From: Vespula vulgaris
Lineage: Eukaryota > Arthropoda > Insecta > Hymenoptera > Vespidae
Direction of reading: 5' to 3'
Assembly (NCBI RefSeq): GCF_905475345.1
Contig: NC_066599.1
Coordinates: 2,357,001-2,421,000 of the forward strand
Length of the DNA: 64,000 bases
Of the stretch, positions 1-12,353 are shown one piece after another (position 1 is the first letter of the stretch; each line of letters begins with the position of its first letter). Below the pieces are notes generated by a model. That model ran no database searches, was not told the origin of the DNA, and worked only from the letters and a program-made list of their open reading frames with translations. The translations under genes were made by a program, and so were the position numbers.

Positions 1-1670
1 GTAGCACGAGAGGAATCCGTAGGAGGGCTGCCGTGTTTACTCGATTGCACCCACACTCTCTATCTATCTTTTCCTCTCTCTCTCTCTTTCTTTCTTTCTT
101 TCTCTCTCTCTCCCTTTCTGTTTCTTTCCCTCTCTTTCTCTCTTGCTGCAGCCCTTATGTTTCATCTGTCCTTTTTCCTTCTTCTGATCCTCTTTCCTCC
201 TCTCTTCGTTCGCCCTAGCTGTAACACCGGCGTGCACAAGTCGAGGCCACCCACCGTGGCTCCTAAGACTCGTATAATCGTACTGCGTTATCGTTCGTGA
301 GGAAGAAGAGAGAGAAAAAAAAGAAAGAAAAAGGAAGAAAAAAGAAAAATAAATAATACAGTCAGGGGCGGCGAAGGTTCGTTCAGCTGACTAGTCGAGA
401 AAACTCTGGGGGATAAGTTTCGGTGTAGAATTTTTTTTTTCCTTTTTTCTTCTTCCGTTTTCTTTTTTTTCTTTTCTTTTTTTTTTTTTTTAAGTTAATC
501 ATCGTACAGATTCGTTTATTTCATATCTTTTTTCTTTTTGTTGTATTTTCTTTTTTGTTCTTTTTATTTTCTTTTTTTCTCGTTGGGTTGAATCCGGTGA
601 AGAAGAAGAAGAAAAAAGGAATAGGTAAAATCGATAATAATATTGCTAAAAAAAATTCGTGTAAATTTGTTAGGATAGCATTATCATGAAAATATTCGAA
701 AGGATTGCATTTATTTTCTCTTTATCTTTTCTCACTTTTCAAGAATTCTCCGATAAAGAAGTAAAACGTGTCCGTGTCTTTGGTAAACCTCGTATTTTCG
801 TAACGTTCTCATTTACATAAATAAAGAGGCAGAGAAGGATAAATAAAAATTTGACAAATCACAGTATGCCTTTCTCTCGTCGAGTTGGAAGGCGGACAGT
901 GAAAATATACTCGAGAGCACGTTTTCATAACGGATTAACTCTTCTTGCATGTGCGCCTTATGAAATTTCCAAAAGGGAAGTGAGTACGTCGTTCTTTAAC
1001 AGACCAAAAGAAAAGAAAATAGAAATAAAGCAGAGATAAACAACGATTAAACTTAAACGATGTCAACAAAACGAATCCAATTTCGATTCGTTTAATTGAG
1101 CGACGTTTGTGTTCCCTTAGTTAATTTAGAAGATCGTAAAAGGAAATAAAATGGTCCTCCATTGTGTTTCAATCTCTTCGACGGAAGACATTCCCCTGTC
1201 GACGTTGGCGAAAGGCGTGTCCACGATTCAACCCTCGTATCGTATCTTCTCGTTAATATAGCATATCATCATCACGCGTTATCACCTTCGTGATAAATCT
1301 TTTGAACAAACCTGTATACTCGTTCTCGTTGTCCTTTTTTTTTATTCTCGAGAAGAAAGTGAAACGTAACTCGCTGTCCCCACTCTTATCCCTACTTTTA
1401 CCCTTGCCTCTACTCCTACCCCTCACCCTCCGTCCTATGTTACACGTCAGGATTACCAGAATATCATGGAGGAAGAGAGATAGACACTACGAGTGGCTGC
1501 TGCTGTTGCTCTTGCCATTGCTGTTGCTGTTGCTGCAGCAATGTTCCTGTTCCTAACTGGCTGTTAGTGTTGCTTTAAGGGTGCGAGTTTTACGAGCATT
1601 TAACGGGCGATTTATCGCCGCTGAAACGAGCCGAGGACGACTAAACGGTTATATGTCGACACGATTATAG
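1..1670. other. Non-coding block with pyrimidine tracts
   Basis: No gene recognised. It opens with a (CT)n/(CTTT)n tract at about 56-144 and has a T-rich tract at 430-492. A degenerate C-rich stretch built on CCCTAC/CCCTTG-like units lies at about 1374-1440. A CTG/TTG trinucleotide tract at 1495-1545 reads as Leu on the plus strand and Gln on the minus strand, inside very short frames. The rest is AT-rich sequence without recognisable content. Confidence 0.7.
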
Positions 1671-1689
1671 ATCAACCATTTGGTTTTCA

Positions 1690-2185
1690 CCCTGTAATGA
1701 CCTCGCCTACTCGTAATTTCACCCCTACTCGTCGGATCAATTCTTACGGATTATCCTCGTAATTCTATCGACAAATTGATTTTATTTATTATCGTTTGTT
1801 CTCTCATTCGATTATATAATATTCTTATAATCTTTTTTTAATGCCTTTCGCAGTATTAATTCAGTATTAATTCTTACGAATCATCTTTCTGATTCATCGA
1901 TAATCGATTGCGTTTTTTATCGTTTGTTTTCTCATTCGATTAAATAATGTTCTTATATGTTTTTTTAATGCGTCTTGCACTCATTCCTTCTCGTCGGAAT
2001 CAATTTTTACGGATCATCTTCGTAATTTTGTATAATTGTTATTGGATAATTCTATCCGATTAAATAATGTTATGTATCTTTAATGAATTTAAGGTTGTAA
2101 TCTTCGATTTTCACCTTCTAATAAATTTGACTCGTTATTACATCCCTTTTCGCCAGTCAGAATTCTTACGATTTATTTCAAGTCA
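1690..2185. repeat. Diverged tandem repeat, period about 130 bp
   Basis: Three copies and a partial fourth are visible. The block with core CTCGTCGG begins at 1728 and returns at about 1990, with a diverged copy near 1856. The block with core TTCTCATTCGATTA occurs at about 1800 and 1929, and in altered form at 2049. TTCTTACGA/G recurs at about 1741, 1871, 2008 (changed) and 2163. The opening TTTTCACC segment near 1684 recurs near 2108. The copies have diverged by substitutions and small indels, so the duplications are not recent. No frame is kept across copies. Confidence 0.75.
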
Positions 2186-2720
2186 AATCTGTGTCAAATT
2201 GAACTATTCAATATTATATGATATCGTTACATCGCGTCACTGTTACGTTTCTTAGATAATTCGCTTGAACTAATTCGTTTGGACGAGTCAGTAGAAACTA
2301 CTTAAAAAAAAGAAATGATAATAATGAAATGAAATAAAAAATATAGATAATAATTAAACACTTCAGATATGTTGGCGAACGTAACCCGTCAAAGTCGATC
2401 TTAGAATTCATCTTAGTCATTTGTTTCGACAACAAATTATTGTTAATAATATTCTTATATATTTAAAGTGTTGCATGGAGACGCGCGAATTTGAACGTTA
2501 AATGTAATTTTCTCCTCTTTGTCAGGGACCGTTTAAAAATAGTTACAACTATATATATATATATATATGTACGTATATCCATAAAAGAGGGTGTCAACAA
2601 CTGCATGTTTCTTTGCATTAGCATCGTTTCCATCATCTTTTCGAGTACTTCGTATTCTCGGTTTTCACGTGACCATGTCATCGTTGTAGTCATGAGAACA
2701 GAAGCGTCTATTGTGTGTGC

Positions 2721-2758
<38 letters not shown>

Positions 2759-3337
2759 ATACGTGTACAAAAACACTTGGAACGATTCTACGAAGCGAAT
2801 ACATTCTCTTTCTCTTTTTCATTCTTTCTTTTAAAACGAGGATGCCCTCGCATAATTATCGTTGAATTCGTGAGTTGGAATAAATTTGAATTTCGAACCG
2901 GTCAGGCCCAAACTTCAACATTCGTGATCGTCGCAGGTCGTCGAACGTTTTAAAAAAACGATTCCACGAAAGAAATCTCTCATTTATCTTTACCTCCTTA
3001 TTTATTATAACAACCTCGTTAACAAGTAAGTAGCAATTTTTGTAAGAACGTAGCAGGAGAACACAATGGTTATCTATAAGAAGAACTGTTGTTATGGTGT
3101 CAGTCAGAGCAGAACCTTTTTTTTTTTTCTTTCCTCTTTTATTTTTTATCCCACGAATTTTTTACCAGCTTCTCGCTCTATACTTTTTTTTATCTCTTTT
3201 TTCTCCTTTTTTTTTTGTTTTATTTCTTCTTTCTCGAAGAAATATGGGACCAGATACGATTTGCATGAATGCTAATGAATATGTATGACGTGACAACCTT
3301 CTGCTAGTACTTAAATATTATTACATACATAAATATT

Positions 3338-3369
<32 letters not shown>

Positions 3370-3505
3370 TGTATATACCAGACGTAAAAAAGTATACTGA
3401 CGCTATCGATGAAATATATTTAACTAAATAATAATTGACATGCCTGTTAATAAGTTCTCAAGAACGATTATACGAATAACAGAAGAGCGTTTTGTTGTCA
3501 GTTTG
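2186..3505. other. AT-rich block with TA, TG and T-rich simple repeats
   Basis: No gene recognised. It contains (TA)n at 2549-2569, a long (TG)n at 2709-2757 with a few CG interruptions, T-rich runs at about 3116-3235 and (TA)n at 3338-3363. Short open frames here are translations of these tracts. Confidence 0.7.
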
Positions 3506-3509
3506 ATTA

Positions 3510-4000
3510 GGGACCAGGATAGGTTTGCGAGTTAACGCGTTAGCAGCTCGTGATCCATGAGGATGGATCGGGTCGATGTGTCAGGGACAATGATAATAGA
3601 TCTCTCGTATGTTTAGAACAACGTATAAGTATCTATCTACATACATACATACGTACATACATACGTACATACATACATACATACATACATATGATACGGC
3701 AACCGATCGGATCATTTTCGTCGGTTACACCGAAGCTGTCAACTTGTTGAGCAACGTTGCTCGTGCGTGGGACGACGAACTGAACGAGAGAGGCACGCAT
3801 GGTTCGGTTGGTCGGACATATTGGTACATATGAAGACGTAATTGGACCGGGCTGACAGTTTCCGAGCACTCATTTGACGTGTGACATGATTCAGAAGCGT
3901 CCACCCGTTGTCACATCTTCAATTGCCTCCTCCGTCGCGGCAATCATCGTCCTGCGACTCGCGAGAATCGTATCGTCGCCGTCGCCTTTCATATCAAGCT
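3510..4000. other. GC-balanced island around an (ACAT)n array
   Basis: Sequence on both sides of an (ACAT/ACGT)n array (3640-3691) is less repetitive and richer in G and C than its surroundings. It holds a perfect 14-bp palindrome at 3749-3762. A frame at 3609-3833 reads through the tetranucleotide array as Thr-Tyr-Ile-His and then about 45 ordinary-looking residues, but there is no start context, splice signal or family match. A regulatory element or chance is more likely than a gene. Confidence 0.4.
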
Positions 4001-5500
4001 TGACTTCCTTTCCTTTCTCTTCTTTCATTTCATTTTTCTCTATCTATCTATATATATATATATATATATCTTTCTCTGTTTCTTTTTTTCTTTCTATTTC
4101 TCTCTGTCTCTTCTTTCTACGTCTATCTTTCTCTGTCTCTGTCTTTTTCTCTTGATTTGTCTCTCTCTCTCTTTTTATTTCTTTCTATCTTTTATATCTC
4201 TTTCTGTCTCTCTATCTATCTATCTTCCTACATATTTTATTTCTTCTCTTATTATTCTGTTTCTGGTTCTTATGATCTATCTTCTACGATTGAATCGAAT
4301 CGAATCATCTATGTATGTTTATATCATCCACTTAACCATCCTTTATCCATCGATTGACACTTTCAACTTTGTTAACAACCCGTCGTAACTCGTTACAGCA
4401 TTATTAACGACTCGTTAATTATACGATAGAGAACATAGGTAGTTGTCTCTGTCATTTTTTTCTCTTCTTTTTTTCTTTCTTTTTAATGTTAATTACTTGT
4501 TTACAATCTTCCAAGACAGATTCCAGAATTTTGATAGTTTAATCCTTTTAGAGGATGTCAAATAAAAAAATATATATATATACATATGTCAATTTGACTA
4601 TCATATGTATATTTATATATATCTATATGAAAAATGGCGGAGAGAGACCATATGTATGCATAATTAATTAAACGAACGGAACTTACTCGAACTCATTAGG
4701 AAATGCATCGTCGTCGTTCTTATCGTCGATCGATATACATACGTACATTCATATATACATAAGCATGCACATACACACACACATATGAGTATCTTTGAGT
4801 TCGAGAATGCAGATAAATTACACATTTACCTGTCATGTTCGATCGATAGAGGATGGAAGCATTAAAAGCCTCATCGAATGACTCGAAATTTCCATCTACG
4901 TAGAACGATCGTCTCTCGATAGTTACTAGGATTCCAAGAATCGATAACGGTAAAGCCGAGAATGGACTATGAGAAATGGTGGATTGAATTCAACGAGCTC
5001 TAGAAGATTATGTTGGACTAATTCGATGGCAAACAGAGAGCTTAACGCGATAACAACGAATGTCTTTCTTTCTTTGTCGAACGAATTAACCTAAGTACGA
5101 ACGAAGGAACGAATGAAAAAAGAAAAAAAAATGAAAAAAAAAAAGAAAGGAAAAGAAAACGAAGAATTAGAAAACACGTTAGAAGATTCACTCGAAAAAC
5201 TTTTAAGCTTTCTCTCCATCATCTTGTCAATCTTCCTCATCTTTTCTCATCTTCATCTTTTTCGTCTTCTTCTTCGTCTTTTTATTTTTCTTTTTCTTTC
5301 CATGGAACCGTGTTTATCGAAGCGTTTAGTTGGAAGCGGTAATTCATGGCAAGCATTAATTGTAATTATATCCTTGGCGCTAATTGCGCGTTATTAGATG
5401 CCGGAGTGCCTGGCAAACAAGTCCTGCCTGTATAAGATTTCCTTAGGTTTCGTTGGTGGTACCGTTTGCTCTTAGCAACGTATGTATGTAAGCACTCATT
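4001..5500. other. Pyrimidine-rich then AT-rich non-coding block
   Basis: A composite CT/CTAT/CTTT tract with an internal (TA)n spans about 4015-4235. A (TA)n with an 8-bp inverted repeat (TACATATG at 4581-4588, CATATGTA at 4602-4609) follows. An A-rich purine tract lies at about 5115-5165 and a TTC-type pyrimidine tract at about 5225-5300. No gene recognised. Confidence 0.7.
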
Positions 5501-5739
5501 CTCAGTCTCTGTTTCTATCTATGTAATGTATTTATATGAATCATTCGTGTGAAAGTGTAATTAAGATTTATTCGAATCATTTATATCAAATCTTGTCATT
5601 TGTATATAATAATTTTATTCGTTCAATGAATTCGTCGTGTCATTTAAATAAGAATTTTATTCATCGAACGATTAAGTTAATCGATACTTTAGCGATATAA
5701 TATGTATTTATTTCTAAATAATTATATACGATAAGAAAA

Positions 5740-5745
5740 TAAAGT

Positions 5746-5777
<32 letters not shown>

Positions 5778-5987
5778 GCATACATATATTTAAAATACAA
5801 AACAAGAAAATAATAGAAATTCTGTTCCATATACAATTATTAGACTCACACATACGTATATTTCATATATAACATATAGAAATAATATAAATTCTTAAAC
5901 ATATATATATAAAACACAAAAAAATAATATAAATTCTTTTCCACATAGCATTCTAAACATCCACCGATACACACACACACAAACACA

Positions 5988-6019
<32 letters not shown>
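5740..6019. repeat. CA/TA microsatellites with a diverged internal repeat
   Basis: (CA)n(TA)n arrays at 5745-5778 and 5968-6019 bracket three diverged copies of AATAATATAAATTCT-like sequence, at about 5809, 5881 and 5923. The copies are 72 and 42 bp apart, so this is an irregular local duplication. Another CA/TA array follows at about 6140-6195. Confidence 0.55.
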
Positions 6020-6021
<2 letters not shown>

Positions 6022-6195
6022 TTTCACGTCAATGTTTATTTCGCACAAAAAGATGATATCTTCCCTTGGAGTATATATCCATCACATATTTTGTAGGATT
6101 CGATTCGATATTATTTTTCCATTGTGAAGAAGCATATACGTACACGTACACACACATATATAAATATATATATATATATGTATATATATACACAT

Positions 6196-7250
6196 GAATA
6201 CGTACACTAGCAAAGGTTTACCTTATCGGCTTGGACGGGTCATTCGCACGAGGGTAGATAGAAATATTGTGCATCGAGTCGTACGAAATCGAGTGCAGTA
6301 CGAAAAGAGAGAAAGAGAGAGATAGGAAGAGAAAGAGAGAGAGAGAAAGAGGGAAGAGAGAGGGAAGAGAGAGGGATGTACTGCTGGATACCATGGGAAG
6401 AGGGAAAATATCGGCTACGCTTCGCCGAAAATTACGTTTTCATTTCGAAATCGTATCGCACCGAGTCAGCTCGTAATAGATTGTCCATGGCTATTGGCAT
6501 CGTGTATCGTCGCGAATTCGTGTATGCTCGCATTTTACTGAATATTTGTTCGCCATTCCTGACGTTTATCGATTAATTAATATTCAGTTCGCTCCTCGTT
6601 CGCTTAATCCTTTCTACGGGTTTCTCGCTCATTTTTGTTTTTTTTTTTTGTCTCTTTTTTTCTTTTCTTTTTTTTCTGTATGAATTATGCAGTTGAATTA
6701 GTTTATCCCAATGAAAAAATATCCATCGTATTTTGGGGGATATTAATTAGGATTTTTAATCTCTACTCTTTCTTTTTTCGTTTTCGATTAGAATTTATTT
6801 ATTGAGTTTCGAAAAAGAAAAAAAGAGGTATTTCTTTTTACTTTTTTTTCTTTTTTTTTTTTATTCATCGTTCGATTTAAAATGTCTTCATTAATGTACT
6901 AGTATATTCTATTATAGCTCTCGCTTATAATGAATAATTAGGATTAAAAAAAGGAAAAGAATATTTTTATATATCCTTTTTTCGCGTTAATTCAGGTCGT
7001 ACGATTTAAAACTTAAAGTGAAATTGTTCAAAAATGTTAGCTGTCTGCTAGCTAGACTTTATAGATCGTTTGTAAAATTACGAAAGTATGCTTAATCGGT
7101 AAAATGTCTTCGACGAATATACTCGTATAATGATATATTAATGAGGATATGGGATGGTAATTTATATATATTTTTCTTTTTTTTTTTTTCTTTTCTTTTC
7201 TATGACGGGATGTACTTGTCAAGTGAAAAAAAATTGCCTTTCATTATCAT
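6196..7250. other. Non-coding block with GA tract and T-rich runs
   Basis: A (GA)n purine tract lies at 6303-6376. Next is about 200 bp of GC-balanced sequence (6376-6580) with a 66-codon open frame that resembles no family I know. T-rich runs occur near 6640-6675 and 6840-6860. Treated as intergenic or intronic. Confidence 0.65.
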
Positions 7251-7254
7251 GGAA

Positions 7255-7655
7255 TTAAAGCTTTATCGAAAATTAAGTAATACTCGTAAATTCAAGACAT
7301 TTAAGAATATTTCGAGATAACAGTGAAATAAAAAAGTAAAAAAAAAAAAATGTTCGATTACAACTTTATCCAGTATTAAACAATGCTCGTAAATTTAAGA
7401 CATTTAAGAATATTTCGAGATAGCAATAAAATGACAAAAAAAGAAAAAGAGAAAAAAAAAAGAGAATTCTTTTTAATTGAAACTTCGTCGAGAATTAAAT
7501 AATACTCGTAAATTTAAGACATTTGAGAATATTTCGTGGTAGCAATAAAATAAGAAAAAGATTCTTTTTAATTAAAATCTTATTGAGAATTAAATAATAC
7601 TCGTAAATTTGAGACATTTGAGAATATTTCGACGTGGCAAGGAAATAAATGTAAA
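7255..7655. repeat. Tandem repeat, four diverged copies of about 95-120 bp
   Basis: The core ACTCGTAAATT-AGACATTT-AGAATATTTCG appears four times. Its leading ATTAA-TAATACTCG block starts at 7271, 7375, 7494 and 7589. Each copy ends in an A-rich segment of variable length (AAAAAGTAAAA, AAAGAAAAAGAG and so on), which explains the unequal spacing. Copies 3 and 4 share more changes with each other than with copy 1, as expected from stepwise duplication. There is no coding frame and no terminal inverted repeat. Confidence 0.85.
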
Positions 7656-8849
7656 AAAAAAAAAAAAAGGTTAACGGTTACAATCGTATATTTATTTTAA
7701 TTATTTTTAAAACAGACCTAAGCTAGGTTAATTAAAATTACTTTACGTTAATTAAAACTAATCTTTAATTAAAGGTTGACGTTGTACCGTCCGTGTATCG
7801 AACGATTGAGAACTATTGGAATTTATGGTAAAACATTTTTTTCCCGTGGCCGGATTTCGAATCGTCGGATACATTGAAAACAAGCTATCATCGTGACATC
7901 CGTATACAGTGAACACGCAACCCCAAAAACAACCCCAAACGAAACCCCAAAAACAACATGGAACACGAAACACAGAATAGAGATCACTCAATCAATGCAT
8001 TTCTAATACAACCAATTTCACAATTACTTTTTCTTTCTCTCTCTCTCTCTTTCTCTCTCTTTCATTCATTTAAAGCCTGTTAACCTATCTTTTTTTAACT
8101 ATAATATTTTTGGGAATTAAATAGCTTAAACTTTGCCTCGAATCAAAAGGAACAATTATATCAAAATTTTTGTCGAATCGTACGAGAATATAAAAAGTTT
8201 CTAAAAAATTACGAATAAGATAAGATAAGCTTATTTTATTATTAATGATACATAATTATTATCGTAGTATCAATCGTAGATTTTTTTTTTTTTTTACACA
8301 CAATCGTAAAAGTATAAAATATATCACGTGAAGTCGTGACCTTTGAAAGATTCGAGAGAAATGTCACGGATAGTATAGAGTTTATGACAGAATAGTATAT
8401 AAAATATAGCGTATATATAGGATGATAATGTACCTACTTTTTTTTTATATCACCCATGTATATTATTATTGCGAGTCGAGAAACAATGGGATTTGTCTAA
8501 CGTGTGCCATTTGCAAATGGTATAGGCATTAACTGATATATCACTGTTTTCGATACAATTAGTATTATCCTTAATCAATCTGTAATACTATGTATTACCA
8601 AATACCGTTTAACATATAATCCTTTCAATCGTGTAATTATCGATGTAGAGAAATATAGTATCGAATCTAAACGGATTAGAATGTGTGTGTTCCATTAAGG
8701 TGATGTTGCGATCGATCTTTCGAACGAGGTTAATGCTAGATCGAGAGAAACAAGATCGTTGTTACGCCATTTGAAAAATGAGGACGTCAATAGGCTCACG
8801 ATTTCTAATCTCTCGGAACCTACGAGCATAATATTTCAGTAACATCGTA
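7656..8849. other. AT-rich unique sequence with a SOX/POU-like site pair
   Basis: No gene recognised. A CCCCAAAA-rich stretch lies at about 7920-7960, a (CT)n tract at 8036-8063 and a poly-T run at 8281-8295. A perfect 14-bp palindrome with a POU-like ATTTGCAAAT core is at 8507-8520, close to AACAATGG at about 8482. Confidence 0.6.
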
Positions 8850-9134
8850 GATTTCGTGTAATGTCAAACGATTTAGAATTAAAGTGAAAAATTGAAGAAC
8901 AAGAATAGAAGATTCAAAGCTGATTAAAATTCATGTATCTACATATTCGAGAGATTAGAATCTCAATACCACGAATACCGCAATATCTCGAGTGTTACTT
9001 TAATTTTTGGAACGTAAGTTTTGAAAGAATAAAGTGAAATCGATGATTTCGTGTAATGTCAATCGATTTAAAATTATAACGAAAAATCGAAGAACAAGAA
9101 GAGAATATCCGAGACTGATTACAATTTATATATC

Positions 9135-9194
<60 letters not shown>

Positions 9195-9443
9195 GACACA
9201 TATATTATTCGAGAGTTATCGAGGTTCGAGTTCTTTACTGGCAAGTTTCGAGAGATTAGGGACTCAATACCACGAATACCTCAATACCTCGAATGTTACT
9301 TAAGTTCTTAACTCGTAAGTTTCGACAGACTAAAATAACATTAATGTCAATCGATTTGCAATTGAAATGAAGAATTAAAGAACAAAAGAAAATATTCTCG
9401 AAGCTGATTAAAATCATATAGACATTATATATAAACGTGTATA

Positions 9444-9501
<58 letters not shown>

Positions 9502-9540
9502 TATTCTGAGTGATATTGAGAGACGTGAAATACATTGTTA
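8850..9540. repeat. Three-copy tandem duplication carrying (TA)n expansions
   Basis: The unit starts with GATTTCGTGTAATGTCAA at 8850 and 9045, and with a degraded form (ATTAATGTCAATCGATTT) at about 9339. It continues through GAAGAACAAGA, a CTGATTA block, TATCTACATA, and a CTCAATACCACGAATACC block found in copies 1 and 2. Copy 1 has only a short TATCTACATATTCG here. Copy 2 carries a (TA)n array at 9137-9190 and copy 3 one at 9448-9495, both at the same place in the unit. The arrays therefore grew after duplication. Confidence 0.85.
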
Positions 9541-9857
9541 CAGTATATTAAGAAATATATAACAAGGAACGAGTAGAGTCCTCAGAGGAGTGGACTCGAA
9601 AAAGGAAATTGCAGTATAGAACTCGATTATAGTATCTCGAGTGTTCCTTTATATTTCTCTCGTGTGCTTTCTCTTTTCTCGTCGACTCTCAAGTACCTAC
9701 ACTTGGAAGGGATTTATCTTTCTCTTTTTCTCTTCAATCTATGTCTCTATCTTTGTCTCTCTAACAAGCTTTACATTTTCTCAACTCACCCTCGATGCAT
9801 CGTCCTTCGTCGTTAAATAGATTTCATTCGTTCGGTATACAAACGAAGTTGTAGAAA

Positions 9858-9902
<45 letters not shown>

Positions 9903-10019
9903 AGTGTGTGAGTAGTAGAAATACGAAAAGGAAAAGAGGTGGAATGAAAAAAAGAAAGAGGAGAAGGAAGAGGAGATTGATATTGGTTCGTTTCACTCGC
10001 GTAAACTCATTCGATATCA

Positions 10020-10064
<45 letters not shown>

Positions 10065-10640
10065 ATGCTATTTTTAAGTTGCTGTGGTATAGCAAAGAGA
10101 GAAAAAAAAATTAATATACGGATCGCATACACCGATGCCCTTTTTAGTAGTCACTTCTAGATACCACAGATATTTATAATAACTCACGATCCGTAAATAA
10201 CTATGTCCGAGGGATTGACTTTTAATACATATTTGAAAAAGTCCACCAGTGAAGATACAAAATTAAAATGAAACTAATATTCTCGAAAACTTCGATTCTT
10301 TTTTTCTTTTCTTTTTTTTCATTTCCTTTCATTTTCTCACCCACTTCATCGTTGAATTCGAACAAATTTTACGATTTATCACGGGACACGCTTATTCATA
10401 GTTACGAACGTGGCGGATTTACGACAATTTTTGCATTCCGTACGAGATTATTATTAAATAGAAGAAACGAAAATATGGCTCCGCAGTGGGAAATAAATAA
10501 AAAAAAGAGAAAAGGAAGAAGGAAATGATTTCGAACGTCCTTTCGAAATTTATCGTCAAACTTGACCCGAGAAAATTTTCTTTTATTCGAACGAGTTTTC
10601 AAAGTTCAAACAGAATCGTTTGTCGTCGTTGGTAGGAAGT
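9541..10640. other. Non-coding block with TA and GA arrays
   Basis: (TA)n lies at 9860-9900, a purine-rich tract at about 9925-9980 and (GA)n at 10019-10060. Frames on either strand here are repeat translations. T-rich runs occur at 10300-10335. No gene recognised. Confidence 0.7.
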
Positions 10641-10729
10641 TTTGCGAAGCACCGCTGGTTCAAGCAGGGCTCGACAACAAATCAGCATGACAAAGAGTTA
10701 GGTACCTTTCGGGTGATGTAAGGGACGAA

Positions 10730-10857
10730 GAGAGAAACGGAGGGGGAGAGTGGGAGGGAGGTTGGAGTCTGAAAGTTCAGGGGTGGGTGGTAGGTTGCTT
10801 GGTCGGTCGGTTGACTGGCTGGTTGGTTGGTTGGTTGGTTGGTTGGTTGGTTGGTTC
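10730..10857. repeat. G-rich tract followed by (GGTT)n array
   Basis: A G-rich segment (runs of three to five G, about 10738-10790) leads into a tetranucleotide array of GGTT/GGTC units at 10796-10856. The frames across it read as Gly-Trp-Leu-Val repeats and are not genes. Confidence 0.85.
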
Positions 10858-11066
10858 ACGTTCCGTATACGTTGCAGTTAGAAGCAAAAGGGGTGTGTGC
10901 CCAGTGAAATCTGTCACCCGGATGTCAATCAATATTTCGAGGGGTTCGAGGCCCCTACCACCTACCCTTCACCACCCTAAACTCCCCGTGTCCGAACTAC
11001 CCTTATGTGAAATTTCCCTCGGAATATTCTCTTCGTATTTCGATTTGTCGTTTATCGTGGACGTTT

Positions 11067-11106
<40 letters not shown>

Positions 11107-11800
11107 ATAGATAGATAGATAGAGAGAAAGAGAGAGAACATGTTTCTAACAAGGAGATACGAACGTTGACAAAGTTCATGGACCGGTCAACTCCTCCCTC
11201 CCTATCTATTCATATTAAGATGATTAATTTTCAACTGTAGATTAATCAAGAGGAAAGAATTCGTTATGCGCATGTATATGAACACGTAACAATAACGAGA
11301 ATAACAATAACAACAATAGCAACGACAACAACAACAACAACGTAAAAAATCGTTTTGGCAGATGGGAAAATAACAGTCAGGCAAAATTGCATGCCGTATG
11401 TTCCCATATAATTCTATCCATTCGAGACTAATTTATAGACTATGGGGAGAATTAACGAATTACTTTGGGAATTCAACATGCATGCTTCAACGATGATATC
11501 TACCTAACGATATCTAAAGAACATATTTTTTCGATCGATCGTTAAATCGATTTATAGTCGATCTTGTCCATTTTTAATCACATAAACAAAACAAAAAAAA
11601 AAAGATAGAAAAAAGAAAGAGAGAACAGAGAAAGAGAAAGAAATTAATATAAAAATCATGTCCACGTGCGTTATCCGGCACTTATATATCCTTCGTCCTT
11701 GTTGATAGACGATGGGCGGACACTTTGAAGCACGTATTCACGATAATTACGACACAGATGTTTCGGGCGTATCAAGGATGAGGGTGAGAGTCCATAGGAG
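10858..11800. other. Mixed non-coding block
   Basis: GC-balanced sequence at 10858-11030 is followed by a (GA)n/(GATA)n array at 11073-11138. A degenerate AAC/AAT trinucleotide tract spans about 11287-11342. AT-rich unique sequence fills the rest. No gene recognised. Confidence 0.65.
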
Positions 11801-12099
11801 AGAGAAAAAGAGAGAGAGAGAGAGAGAGAGAGAAATAGCTTCTCGAATTATATGACGAATATGACGCATCCAACATTCGAAGCGACGTCCCTGTCATCGG
11901 CTTCTTCCTTCTCCTCCTCTTTCTCCTCTTCCTCCTCCTCTATCTTCTCCTCTTTCTCCTTCTATTCACTGTTATCCGTATTCCAAAATATAAAGGGGAT
12001 GATAGAACGTTGGAGAAAGAGAGAGAGAGATAGAGAAAGAGAAAGAGAGACAAACAGAGAGAGAGAGAGATAGATAGATAGAGAGATAGAGAGAGAGGG
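11798..12099. repeat. GA array, TCC tract and second GA array
   Basis: (GA)n at 11798-11835, a TCC/TTC-rich pyrimidine tract at 11901-11965 that reads as polySer, and a (GA)n/(GATA)n array at 12013-12099. Purine and pyrimidine runs switch strands within 300 bp. Confidence 0.85.
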
Positions 12100-12287
12100 A
12101 CACGTTACTCGTACACGTCCCTCAAAATAGAGTTACAAACTGTAACTACGTTTCGGTGCATTAATGCCTCGCATAGGGTTGCCATTGGACCTGTTCTGAG
12201 CCTTCGTCGGAATTCACGAGATGCGCTCCAACGAATCGATCGCGGTTACGTCGCTTTCCGTTGGTTAGTGCCCCGTCGAGGTAAACG

Positions 12288-12322
12288 CAGAGAGAGAGAG
12301 AGAGAATATGTATGTATATGTA

Positions 12323-12353
<31 letters not shown>

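Noticed and set aside
1495..1560. PolyGln (CAA/CAG) coding tract on the minus strand
   Set aside because: The mixture of CAA and CAG looks like an insect opa repeat, but the frame is only about 36 codons between stops.
7255..7655. Transposon remnant
   Set aside because: The repeats are in direct tandem orientation with no terminal inverted repeat, target duplication or coding remnant; a minisatellite explains them better.
10940..10956. tRNA T-arm (AGGGG-TTCGAGG-CCCCT)
   Set aside because: The stem and loop sizes fit, but there is no A box, anticodon arm or acceptor stem at the right distances.
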